From Bipolaris cookei (lineage: Eukaryota; Ascomycota; Dothideomycetes; Pleosporales; Pleosporaceae): a stretch of 64,000 nucleotides of DNA. The position numbers and the translations under genes were made by a program. The stretch is taken from assembly GCA_002286855.1 (NCBI GenBank), contig NRSV01000009.1, positions 436,984 to 500,983 of the forward strand. The letters are read 5' to 3'. Each line of letters begins with the position of its first letter. Within the stretch, counting starts at the first letter, position 1. Below are positions 1 through 10,789 of this stretch, in pieces. The notes beneath the pieces were generated by a model, which saw only the letters and a list, made by a program, of their open reading frames with translations, made no database searches and was not told the DNA's origin.

Positions 1-2026
1 TTCATCTAGCAGTAGGACGGTTGGCTCTGAAACGATGCTGCGTGCAATCGCTATGCGTTGCTTTTGACCGCCCGAAAGATTTGCAGCTCGCTCGCCAAGC
101 TGCGTATCGTAGCCCTGTGTGCTGTTAGCAATGCTAGTCCATGGATGGTATGCAAATCTGGGGAACCTACCTTTGGCAGTCTCTTGATAAACTCCTCGGC
201 ATAAGCATCTTTACAGGCATTTTCTACTAATTTCCGTTGCTCGTCCTGAGGTAGATTGGACTTTTCTGTACCAACAAGGCCGAATGCGACGTTCTCATAT
301 ATGGTCCCGGAGAACAGAACCGGCTCTTGCTGAACGAGACGGATGTTTGTCCGTAGCCACGTGAGATTCAACTCTCTGATATCCGTACCATCGAGGTAGA
401 TCATACCGCTAGCCTGGTCGTACCAACGTTCAATCAAGCCGACGATGGTGGATTTGCCGCTACCTGAGGCTCCAACTAGTGCTGTCGTTTTACCCGCAGG
501 TGCCGATACAGTCAAGTTCTTCAGAACCGTGATGTCGGGTCTTGCTGGATACGCAAAGCTGACGTCCTTAATCTCAATGACGCCATTGCATACATCGGGT
601 ATTTTACCCTCTTCACTTAGAGGATCTATCGGGGACTTTCGATCAATGGTCTTGAACAGCTCATTCGCGGAAGACGATGCTTTTCCCAAAGCCATAATTT
701 GAGGAGCAATTGTCGTCATTGCAGTCGCTGCAACTATCACGGCTAAGATGACGGTGAATACATCGCCTATGCACAAATAAGCAAGTGCTGTTATTTGGCG
801 AAAGAATCCACAAAACTCTAATAAGAAAACAAGTCTGAGAAACCAACTTACCGCTGTCTTTGATCTCTCCTCGAGCAAACATTCGGATACCTTGCCAAAA
901 GGCCAACCCGTAGCCGCAGTAGATACAGAAGAACTCGGTGGAAAACATGACCGCGTAATTAGGAGATTTCTTCATCCCTACATCCATTGCGTCACCGAGA
1001 ATGTTGTCATATTTGCGCGACAACAAAGGATGGAGCCAAAAAGCATGAACAGTGCGTATCGTCGAGAAGACTTCTTCTGCCAGCTGCCCAGCTCTTGATT
1101 GGATTGATAGCAACTGGTTCTCATTCTTGGTGTCGATACCCACGCAGACACTAATAACGACTATGATGGTTGGAACGATACTGATTGTAATCAAAGTGAG
1201 CTTCCACTGTACGATGAAGGCGACAATGAAAGCTGTCACGAAGGTCGATACACCCTGGATTGTGAGAGAAAGTTTCTCAGAAATACCGTTATTGACATTG
1301 TTTCCATTGCTAGTGGCTTGCGTTGTGACCGAGGCGGCCTCTTCTGAATCAAAGTAGGCAATATTTTGGCGAATGACGTGTTTAAGAAAGTCTATGCGCA
1401 CAGCCTTGGTGGTACGTATTGCGGCTATCGATATGAAAGCCTAATAAAATGAGCATCAAGACGTTGAGTCGCTAGTGGAGTCTGCATACCGAGTGGATAT
1501 AGACAAGGCTGAATTTTGCAACAAAGAGATATACAAAGTACAGAGTGAATTTGTTCACTTCAGAACGATATTTAGCTGGTGTAATGGTGCCAGTGGCAAA
1601 CCCAGTGAACGTAGACACGAATCTGGAATGTCAGTGAAGTGCTCGACGTTGTTTCCGTATACATAGACTCACTTTCCGAAGACTAGGTCCCTGAAGAGAA
1701 GGTTAGTGTTTGTGTGAATCAAGTAGTACTGACTCGCCTACATGAGTGGTAGTAGTGTTCCAGCAGCGATGGCGGCGAAGGCCGCAATAACATTCAGTAT
1801 CCAACTAGTGCAATCTGCATACCGAAAGATACGCTGAAACAAGGTCAATCCCAGATTCAATTCAGGTGTTGCGCGTGTTTGGACTTACGACATAGCCACC
1901 CATACCGCCATCGACCTCGTTCGACACAGCATCACTTTTGTCGTCAGAAGCTGTATCTCTTTTAGCATTTTCAGTTAATTGCGTGTCAGATTTGAGTGGC
2001 GGGGCTTGATGCCCCTCTGGCGACAT
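1..2026 (-). CDS. MDR-type ABC transporter (ABCB), 3' part outside window
   Basis: Exporter of the fungal multidrug/Pmd1 type, which pumps lipophilic compounds across a membrane using ATP. The gene is read right to left from ATG at 2026 (MSPEGHQAPP...). Several short introns follow: about 1830-1890, one before GDLVFGK, one near 1630-1670, one near 780-850, and one at about 113-170. Joined exons give the first transmembrane domain (LTLITISIVPTIIVV), then the first nucleotide-binding domain: Walker A GASGSGKST, Q-loop VQQEPVLFSG, signature NLSGGQKQR and Walker B VLLLDE at the window edge. The second half of the transporter must lie left of base 1. An unspliced reading would lose the signature motif, so the intron at about 113-170 is well supported. 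Upstream, 1 kb away and divergent, is a Zn2Cys6 regulator. Substrate cannot be read from sequence. Confidence 0.88.
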
Positions 2027-3030
2027 GATTGAAACAAGGGTTGGTATAGTTTATCGTACGCAGGCAGCAGCGAAAATCTGGCGCCATTTTATTGCGATTG
2101 GCCAAGAGTACTCCTATAAATCTTACGTTACGTAGGGCTGTTCTAAGTGGCTGGATAGTCCCCGAGATGAGCTGAATCGCTCCAGGGGTTGACTGCGCTT
2201 TTCGCGGACAAGGATACTCGGATCAAAACCGCCCTTACTAAAACAGTGTAACATTAATGATATAAAACTATACGCTAACATCACAAGATAACCCGATCTA
2301 GTACTATAGCAGATGAATCTATTTATAAAATCTAGCACTTTTATATACATGGTTGATTAGTCTAAGTGCGTAGTGGGGTAGGTGGCTAATTGTGAGCAGC
2401 GCAGCTGTTTTGATAGGTGTCACGGTGGGGCTCGCCGGCAGGGAAGGGTTGGACATAGAGTGGTATCTATTGCTACAGACTTCTCAGGCAATACTCTTAC
2501 TACAGCTAGTAGAGGGTTATTCGACAGGACGTAGCTCAAGGAGCTGCAAGTGACGGGTTGTGGAGTTTCTTCGCAGAGTCTGCGCACGGGCTCGCAGCAT
2601 AATCAGCCAATCAGAAAGCACGTGCGCTCAGCCAGCACCGTGACAATAGGGACTATTTCTATTCCAGTACTATCGCAGTCCACCGAGAAAAAGATTACGA
2701 GCACGCGCGCCACTGACAGAGGCGGAGTCTTGGCATAATCACGTGGTTTTCACACCTTTTATCGTTGTTCATCTGATGTTGCTAGAAATGCACTACAAAT
2801 ACCCTTCAGTGACATGCAGCTGCAATGAAAAGAGAAACTTGATTGTTAAAGAGCACTCAACTGATGCGTTGAGAATATTTGATTCCCGCCGATAGTAATG
2901 ACATCGTTGATGATGCCCACCGTTGTCGGTGCCCGAGGACTCCGTTGCCCGAACTCTCCACATTACTACATCCACTCTCGCACTCCACGCGTAGCCACAC
3001 TGCGGCCTGAACCGACCCGTAACCGACGCT
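2027..3030. other. Shared upstream region with possible degraded repeat copy
   Basis: Divergent intergenic region between the ABC transporter and the Zn2Cys6 regulator. No coding exon was recognised. Bases about 2200-2700 show patchy similarity to 36200-36440, for example CTAGCACTTT followed by AAGTGCGTAGT-like sequence and later ATTCCAGTA...CAGTCCACC. This suggests two diverged copies of one dispersed repeat. Confidence 0.4.
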
Positions 3031-5857
3031 ATGGAAGACGGCGACATGGATGAGTCGCCCGACCGGGGCACATCTAAGCGTGCAGTAAGTCGAGACAGCC
3101 CTGGTGCTTGGCCTGTGGCTGTATAGGGTGGTCCAGCCACTAACAATTCCCAAACAGTGCGATAGCTGTCGCACGCGTAAGATACGCTGCGACCGAGCCG
3201 TACCTTGCTCCAACTGTAAGGCAAGCAAGCTAAGTAAGAAAACTTTCGTCCATGACATACATAACGGGCTATTGCTTATGGAAGCAGCTTGCAAAACGAC
3301 TGCTCCCCAGCAGAAGGCTCAACGTCAAAGAGTCCACATTTCTGAACAATAGTACGTGTTTCAGTTAACTAGTTGGTGCAACCGCTCGCAGGTGCGCACC
3401 TTGAAAAACCTTTTTTTTTCACGTCGCGACACGCCTAGCTATAGGCCGTTTCGGAGCGTATTGAGAGCAGGCAAAGAAACCGAGCATGATTCACACTTTG
3501 GCGCCGAGATTGGGATGATGATGATGAAAGCCATTGGTGCTGACTTTCTTATAGCGAAAAGAAGATTGACCGAATAGAAGATCGATTAGCAGGAATCGAA
3601 AATGTTCTCGCTAGCCTTTCGTCAAAACTCGGCAATATTGATCTTGCCAAAGACAGTCCCGAAACAGGCAGTCAGTCACGTTCGAGTCGAGTAGGAAGAA
3701 GCCCGGGTAGTGGCTTACAGGAAGCCCCTACACCTGCGCCATTCGAGGGTGAAAGCTCAATTAACATTCAATCCATCTATGCTCGTGAGATGCTAGCTCA
3801 AGTAATTGACAGCACACCGTCAATTGGCCAAAATGAAGAAGTCAAGATGGCGCTTACTGCTCTTTCGGAAATGGTATCGCAACCAAATCAGACTATGGCT
3901 CCAAGCAACCGATTGATCAATCGCTCCCTTGCCGAAGTGGATCCAACCAGACTTGAGCAGCCTCCATGGATGGAGGTTTGTAATGCGTTGGAAGCAGCTA
4001 TGAGTTGAGTTTAAGTCTGCCTTGAATCTTGAATATTACTAATTCTACTAGAGTATTCAACAATGACATTTGCCGTGATCTTTCCGTTCCTCAAGATGCC
4101 AAACCTGAGGGAAATCTTCGATGATGCGTACCATAACCCTGGCACATGTAGCGCTGCTCGACGCGTGCTTACCTATGGCATTCTGGAGAACATATTTTAC
4201 GAATTCCAGGCATTTCCTCTAGCGGGCATAGATATCAGCCAGTACGCAACATATGCAACCATATGTAAGCGACAATCAGAGGTGGCCCTAAGCCAGCTCG
4301 ACCTATTCATACCGGCAAGTTATGAAAATATCATGGCCTTGGTTCTTGGAGCAGCGCAAGCAATCGAGATGTGTAAGCCCTCTCTCTGCTGGATCCTAAT
4401 ATCCTGTGCAGCAGGCTTGTGCACGAGTTTGGGATATCACCGTATCAACACCATGAATCACGACACGCCTGAAGAAAAAGAGTCGAAGATCTACATTTTC
4501 TGGATGATATACATGTTCGATAAGACACTCTCGCTACGACTGGGCCGGTCAAGTGTCCTTCAGGATTGGGATATAGCTTTGCCCTTTGTCCATGAGAGCG
4601 ATCCTAATGAACCACCTTCCCGGCGAACTCGTATGTTATCCTACTGGGTCAAGGTTGCTAGGGTACAGGGCTTGACATATGAGAAGCTATTTTGCCCCGC
4701 CTCCTTCCTGCAGTCCACAGAGGAACGAACGGCAGTCGCAATAGACCTGATCAATGCCATGAACCAAGCGTGGGCTGAACGTGACGATGTCAAAGCCGTT
4801 AATCGAGCAAACTTTGAAAAAAATATTAATAATGTCACACAACGAGCAACCGGAATGGGTCACAGCCCAAACAAGACCCCACTCCCATCTCAATTAAAGC
4901 GATACATATCTCAACCACTCAAGAAGGTGTCTGATGCCAATGAGTACATCCAGGGTATGTGACAAGGAGTATTCTGGTACAGCTGGTTGGACTGACCGTG
5001 AAAGGTGCATTTGATCGTGTTGAGGATATTTTGTTCTACTCTGACGTAGTTACACATTACTCGACGTGTGCGCTCATACAGCGCTCAGTAAGTCCGGGAA
5101 ATATGACCTTCAATCAGGAATGCTTGCAGTCATCCCGATCAGCTCTCGAAGCTCATAAAAGAGCCTCCACACAGTTTAACAAGAAAGGCCAAGAAGAAAC
5201 TTGGTCGGGATACGTACACTGGTCCATTCTCCAGGCACCATTTACACCGTACGCTGATTTCATGGCCGCTTCGTTGTTTCAGCTAATCGATATAGGTTCA
5301 TTGTCATTTTTTGCAACGCCATTCAAAAGGCAGATACATCCGACGTTAGCGCCGACCTCCAATCTCTCTCAGAGTTTGTCACGAGTCTCGAATCGTGCCG
5401 TACAATTTCTGAAGGTGCAGACAAGCTCTATAGAATGTGCCATCTCTTCTTGCGAGTGGCAAGACTCTACGTGATAGCCAAGGCACAGGACGCTGCTTTG
5501 AGATCGCATACCGCCGTGCAGAACCAGCAGAATTACTACACTACAGCAAACGGGGCACAACTTGACCTCAACGCCATGTCTCAGTTTGACCCGTATCTTA
5601 ACGCACTCGGTTTACTTCCTGACACAGCATGGTCAGCAAATGAGTACAACATGAACCCTGCTGGTTCCCGTGGCAGGCAAGCTTTTCCGCAGGATCAACA
5701 AATGGGAAATAATTTCAATCAAGGCCAAATGGGTCTGGGGTTTGGTCCATCTGGCGGGACTCACAACTCGATGCAGGATTGGTTTTCGGGTTCCATATAT
5801 CTTATGAACCTGATGGAGCCGGGCGATGATATGCAGATGCCAGATATGGATTTTTGA
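3031..5857 (+). CDS. Zn2Cys6 transcription factor with fungal-specific TF domain
   Basis: Nuclear DNA-binding regulator. Exons 3031-3084, 3158-3233, 3288-3351, 3555-4003, 4052-4954, 5005-5248 and 5296-5857 join in frame to 783 residues. The binuclear zinc cluster starts at residue 19 (CDSCRTRKIRC...CSNCKASKLTC, spacing CX2CX6CX5CX2CX6C) and is only complete after splicing. A short coiled coil follows (IEDRLAGIENVL). The fungal TF middle homology region is clear, with CKPSLCW, LGYHRINTM and IFWMIYMFDKTLSLRLGR at about residues 300-420. The C-terminus is Asn/Gln/Met/Gly-rich, a usual activation-domain composition. It is divergent from the ABC exporter and upstream of the repeat-protein/UstYa pair, so it could be a pathway regulator, but that is inference. 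The first exons are short and the ATG at 3031 is chosen because it alone feeds the zinc cluster. Confidence 0.92.
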
Positions 5858-6473
5858 AAAGTTGATTTAGCGATGAATGAATATATATATATATTTTTGG
5901 AGAAGCTTGAGGTGTTTAAGTGAATGGAAATTGATTGCAAGCAGTGTCTTATTTGCAGTGAAACACTATGACCACTGTAGCAAATACCCAACGTTTGACT
6001 CTTCGCAAACCCACCCCATATATATATTCTCCCTACTTCACCTCTCAAAATATTTCCTTCAAAACTAACCCATCAACTCCGTTACTTCCATCCCCAATCG
6101 CAAAAAGCAAGCATGTACACAATCACGGACATAACAAGACATTCAAGGCATATACCAATTATCGATCAATAGCTGCATTCACTTCTATAAAAAAATATTA
6201 CCCTTACTCCATCTCGACCCAACCTCCGCAAAAAAAAGTAAACTATACCGTATCGTCTGTAAAAAAAACTCCAAAACCTCAAGTCAAAAGAAAAAACAAC
6301 AACAACTATTTCTCTCCAATAGATCCCTGAATCCATCACTTCGATTATAATAAAGCCCCAGGCTTGTCAAGTGCGGGCGCATGTGTGTATGTGTCCGCTG
6401 TTTTTGTATACAAAAAAAAAGAGGGGGGGGGAAGAGGGAGATCCGGTCTCCAGGGGTCCAGATTCAAGGAGAC
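5858..6473. other. 3' intergenic region between converging genes
   Basis: Lies between the 3' ends of the regulator (plus) and the repeat protein (minus). It has an AT microsatellite at about 5880-5896, A-rich stretches at 6230-6300 and homopurine runs at 6410-6440. No gene was recognised. Confidence 0.6.
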
Positions 6474-7896
6474 TTAGGCAGCGCCGGCGGCTTTACCCTT
6501 GCCCTTTCCCTTGTTGCCCTGGTGGTGGGGATCGCGTGCTACGATGTCCTCAAGCTCGGAGTCGACGTCGCGGGCATTGTTCTTGCCCTTACCCTTGCCT
6601 TTGCCCTTGCCCTTGCCTTGGCGGCGAGGATCGCGTGCTACGATGTCCTCAAGCTCGGAATCGACGTCGCGGGCATTGTTCTTGCCCTTGCCATTGCCCT
6701 TGCCCTTGTTGCCTTGGTGGTGGGGTTCTGGGGCGCGAGCGGCAAGGTCTTCGACTTCAGATTCGACGTCACGAGCATTATTCTTTCCCTTGCCCTTGCC
6801 CTTGCCCTTGTTGCCCTGGTGGTGGGGATCGCGTGCTACGATGTCCTCAAGCTCGGAGTCGACGTCGCGGGCATTGTTCTTGCCCTTACCCTTGCCTTTG
6901 CCCTTGCCCTTGCCTTGGCGGCGAGGATCGCGTGCTACGATGTCCTCAAGCTCGGAATCGACGTCGCGGGCATTGTTCTTGCCCTTGCCATTGCCCTTGC
7001 CCTTGTTGCCTTGGTGGTGGGGTTCTGGGGCGCGAGCGGCAAGGTCTTCGACTTCAGATTCGACGTCACGAGCATTATTCTTTCCCTTGCCCTTGCCCTT
7101 GCCCTTGTTGCCCTGGTGGTGGGGATCGCGTGCTACGATGTCCTCAAGCTCGGAGTCGACGTCGCGGGCATTGTTCTTGCCCTTACCCTTGCCTTTGCCC
7201 TTGCCCTTGCCTTGGCGGCGAGGATCGCGTGCTACGATGTCCTCAAGCTCGGAATCGACGTCGCGGGCATTGTTCTTGCCCTTGCCATTGCCCTTGCCCT
7301 TGTTGCCTTGGTGGTGAGGCTCAGGGTCGCGGGTCTCAACCTGAGCGTATTCTTGACGGGCATTGTTCTTCTTGCCCTTACCCTTGTTACCCTGGTGGTG
7401 AGGATCGCGTGCTACAATGTCCTCAAGCTCGGAGTCGACGTCGCGGGCATTGTTCTTGCCCTTACCCTTGCCTTTGCCCTTGTTGCCTTGGTGGTGGGGT
7501 TCCGGGCTACGTGCGGCAAGGTCTTCGACTTCAGATTCGACGTCGCGAGCATTATTCTTTCCCTTGCCCTTGCCCTTTTTGCCTTGGTGGTGAGGCTCAG
7601 GGTCACGAGTCTCAACTTGGGCATACTCTTGACGAGCATTTTTCTTGCCCTTGCCCTTGTTGCCCTGGTGGTGGCGGGCCTCAAGGCCACGAGCTGAGAG
7701 AGCAGCTACGAGGTTGGATGCTTGAACTGCTTCATTTTCCTATGCAAGTGTTAGTCAGTGTCGTACTGTGCAAAGAAAGACGATCACATACTGGCATGCG
7801 TGCCTTCACGGCATTATCAACGACTTGTCTGTTCGGTACGACGTAAGCTGAGGCAGTGGCACCAAAGGCCAAAAGAGTGATGGTGGAGAATCTCAT
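6474..7896 (-). CDS. Secreted Lys/Gly-rich tandem-repeat protein, RiPP-precursor-like
   Basis: Exons 7792-7896 and 6474-7739 join to 456 residues. Residues 1 to about 20 form a signal peptide (MRFSTITLLAFGATASA) followed by a short pro-like stretch. The rest is tandem repeats built of three related subunits of 32, 34 and 33 residues. Each has a His/Gln head (PHHQGN or PRRQ), a (KG)n run, NNAR, and an acidic tail (DVDSELEDIVAR). The three form a 99-residue super-repeat whose DNA recurs every 297 bases (6531, 6828, 7125), with shorter variant units at the N-terminal side. The end is KGKAAGAA then TAA. A TATAAAAT box lies at 8064-8071 on the same strand. The next gene, divergent, is UstYa-like. 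Overall plan matches KEX2-processed repeat precursors, but KR sites are absent, so it could equally be a structural or cell-surface protein. Confidence 0.85.
6531..7421. repeat. 297-bp coding tandem repeat, three near-identical copies
   Basis: The sequence beginning ATCGCGTGCTACGATG recurs at 6531, 6828 and 7125, exactly 297 bases apart (99 codons, so frame is kept). By eye the copies are almost identical, including silent positions, which points to recent expansion or gene conversion. A further divergent copy starts at about 7403. Confidence 0.93.
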
Positions 7897-9226
7897 GTTG
7901 AAAAGAAGAAGAAAGTTGTCTGTGTCTGACTGTATTCGGAAGAGAAATTGAATGAGAGGATCTGCCTGCAGAGACAAAGAAAATGCGTCGAAATGGAGCA
8001 AGTGATAAGAAGGAATGAGCACGTTCAACGTTGATGCTCTCTTTTCTTCGCAAGGCGGGGATGATTTTATACAAGAAGGCCCACGATGGCTTCGTGGGAT
8101 AGACAGGCTTTGACAGACGTACGTGTGCGGGTCCCGCCCATGAGACAGGCCTGCATTGCTTGACGGACAGAAGCGGAAAAGCCGGTGGTGGCTCCGCCAA
8201 TCTACAGTTCATCAAGACAACATGGTAGTGTGCAGGTCAGATAGCGGGTAGTCAAACATGACGACTCGTGACAGGTTATCCTGTCCACCACTGAGGCCAT
8301 TGACAATGGATCAAGCATTGCCAAAGCTCACCAGGCGATTGGAACCTAGTTCATGCTAGATTGACAGTACGATCTAGTCTACCTCCAACCTTCCAACCTT
8401 GCGAGCCAATCATGGATGTTTCGATATGTCGGCGTGACAGGTTCTAGGGCCAACGGGGTGGATACCAGACTCATGCCATGTCGCTTCTGTCAATCTAACA
8501 GCGGCAACGCGTGCGACGCTCCGCGGCATTTAGCCCCTATGGGATTCCCCGGGAAGGCTGTGTAGTAGTGATGGTGGTAGCAAGGTGGTAGGCCAGGCGG
8601 GAATACCAGCGCTGCGGTTGTTCCAAGTGCGTGTCAAAGTCGAACGGGCAAGCACATGTTTTGCCTAGCGGCGCCAAGTCTGAAACGCTGGTGTGGTTAT
8701 GAACATTGCCTCTTGGCTAAGCGACTGCATGGAACACCGAGACGCGGCTCAGCCAACCAAATGGCTGAGACGCCTCCGCTTTGCTTGTCTCATGATGCTT
8801 GGAAAAAGCTTGATTGCTGTTTTACAATGCGCCTAAAAGCTTAGCCTGCTGTTTGACAATGCCCTCGACGCGGCGTGCGAGGCTATTATTGCCCACTCCA
8901 GAAGACGGCGTCTGGTAGGCTATTGAGGACCAATAGGCTGAGCGAGACGGCGGAGTTGTTCCATGTGCTCCGCGTTTTACACATCTGACTAGTGATACAT
9001 TGTGGATTGGGGCAGTCGTGGCTAAGAGTGGCTGTGTAAAGTAGAGTCCCGCCTACTCCCTTTCTTCTTGCCAACATACGGTGCAATTGATTTTGTCCTT
9101 TGTCACACTGCTGAGCAGGTACTTTCCTTCTGTTGCAGGTCGACTAATACTTTTTTTTTCCTTTCTTGCATTTCTGGCTTTTGTCTGATTCGTCACTTTC
9201 ACCATCTACCCAGCAATCTATTCACC
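7897..9226. promoter_or_regulatory. Bidirectional promoter region between repeat protein and UstYa-like gene
   Basis: About 1.3 kb separates the two divergent start codons. A TATAAAAT element on the minus strand (8064-8071) serves the repeat protein. No other gene was recognised in this stretch; short open frames here have no family signal. Confidence 0.5.
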
Positions 9227-10216
9227 ATGGAAAAATACGCACACACCAACTCGCAAGATGCCGACTCTGAAAACGCAACTCTGCTAGCCTCGGAGTCTCT
9301 CCGCGACGAGACATCACAACGGCGCCAAAACTTTGTGTGGCTGACACTTTTCAACCTCTTCATCTTTGTCATATCCATGCTCTCCATGATATGCACCGTC
9401 ATGTCGCAACGGGATCCCTCCAGCAACTCTGCCGCGCAACTCATGGACCAATTCGGTATTTTCTGTATGACACCACATTTACATTTGCAAACATCAAGAT
9501 GGCTAACATACTTCTCAAGCCCCGCTGATGCACCAAGTCGAATACACTCACACCCAATTCTCCTTTGCCTCCCCCCTCAACTCCTCAAAATACGTCGGCA
9601 CAACCGACGACGTCGACGATGCATGGGTGGACATTGCATTCGGTAATTCTCCCTCCTTCTCCCTTCCTCCTCTCCATCCTCCCCCCCCCCCCCCAAATGC
9701 AATCCAATCTAACATTCCCCGCAACTAGTCCCCGACCAAATGGTCTCCAAAACCGACTTCCCCAGACTCAACAAGCCTACCGACGCCATCCAAGTCACCG
9801 ACCCCAAAACCGGCGAAACGGGATATCGCGTCGGCCTAGAAGTGTTCCACCAACTCCACTGTCTTAATCTGCTGCGCATGGCGACGTATCCCGAGCATTA
9901 TACAAAAGTCTCGTGGAGCGATACTAATGACGAGGCAGCGAAGGTTAGGGCCCATTTGGGTAAGTGTTCTCTTTCCTCCCCCCCCCTCTTGTTGAGTTTA
10001 TTGTGTGGGACCAGGAACTGATGTAAAATAGATCACTGCATAGAAGTCCTACGCGTAAACCTCATGTGCCTCTCCGACATCAACGTATTCACGTTTCATC
10101 CTAAAGAAGGGCTCGAGGGCCACTGGCCGGATTACAATACTCCTCATGTTTGTAGGAATTTTGATGCGATTAAGGAGTATGCCCGTGAGCATGGGATGCC
10201 GGAGGCGGATGTTTGA
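9227..10216 (+). CDS. UstYa-like DUF3328 protein
   Basis: Member of the UstYa/cyclochlorotine CctO family, whose members catalyse oxidative cyclisation or related oxidations in fungal peptide natural-product pathways. Exons 9227-9455, 9520-9642, 9729-9959 and 10032-10216 join exactly to 255 residues. A short cytosolic N-terminus precedes one membrane segment (FVWLTLFNLFIFVISMLSM). Both family motifs are present: HQLHC in the third exon and HLDHC, which is complete only after the last intron is removed. The YxRhGMxE-like family end is seen as AREHGMPEADV. It is divergent from the secreted repeat protein, the usual partner of UstYa in dikaritin clusters. The real substrate is unknown; UstYa proteins also occur outside RiPP clusters. 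Confidence 0.93.
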
Positions 10217-10789
10217 GCCTGTTATCTCACATATACGAATTTAATTAGAGAAGGGGTTTCGCGTCGTGGTGAAAATAGAGATTGGGTAGAAATAATGTAA
10301 ATACGAATGATAGCTTTCTGGACGTAAGTTGGGGGAATCTTGCATGCTTGCTGTGGTCGAGAGGGGGGTTGGAACTTCATCTGTGATCTGAAACACTGAA
10401 GATAAAGTTCCAATGCACAATCGCCGAGTCAGATGGATTATGGATACACACAGACAACGATGCAGCATTCATCTTATATTGTACACATTGCGGCTCATCG
10501 TAGTGTCCTCATGATGTCGCATATGATACATGGGCGCTGCTCCTGAGCGCAGACATTTGTCCCCGTAGCGATATATCGTGGGTTGAATCAATCCATCTCA
10601 TCCTCAAACTTGCTAGAGCAGAGCTTGTCTCTAGATACTTTTCCCCGCGCCCTTCTACTCTACTACTACTACTACCCTACTGACCAAAATTCGTATAAAG
10701 CGAGGAGTATACCCATCCAGCGATGCAATGCATGTCCAAAGAAAAAAATTTCCCTGCAACTCCAAGAGCGTAGACCGTGACCTGAAATC
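10217..10789. other. Intergenic, converging 3' ends
   Basis: Between the 3' ends of the UstYa-like gene and MRPL3. A small CTACTACTAC run lies near 10655-10675. No gene was recognised. Confidence 0.6.

Noticed and set aside
6531..7421. Regular repeats considered as a CRISPR array
   Set aside because: The repeats are long, contiguous, coding and without unique spacers, in a fungal genome.
6371..7846. Plus-strand frames of 491, 438 and 272 residues over the repeat region
   Set aside because: They are antisense readings of the tandem repeat gene; only the minus strand gives a signal peptide, a valid intron and a proper stop.
6474..7896. Calling the repeat protein a proven dikaritin precursor
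   Set aside because: No KR/KEX2 sites bound the units and no core with Tyr/Phe is repeated; kept only as a hypothesis.
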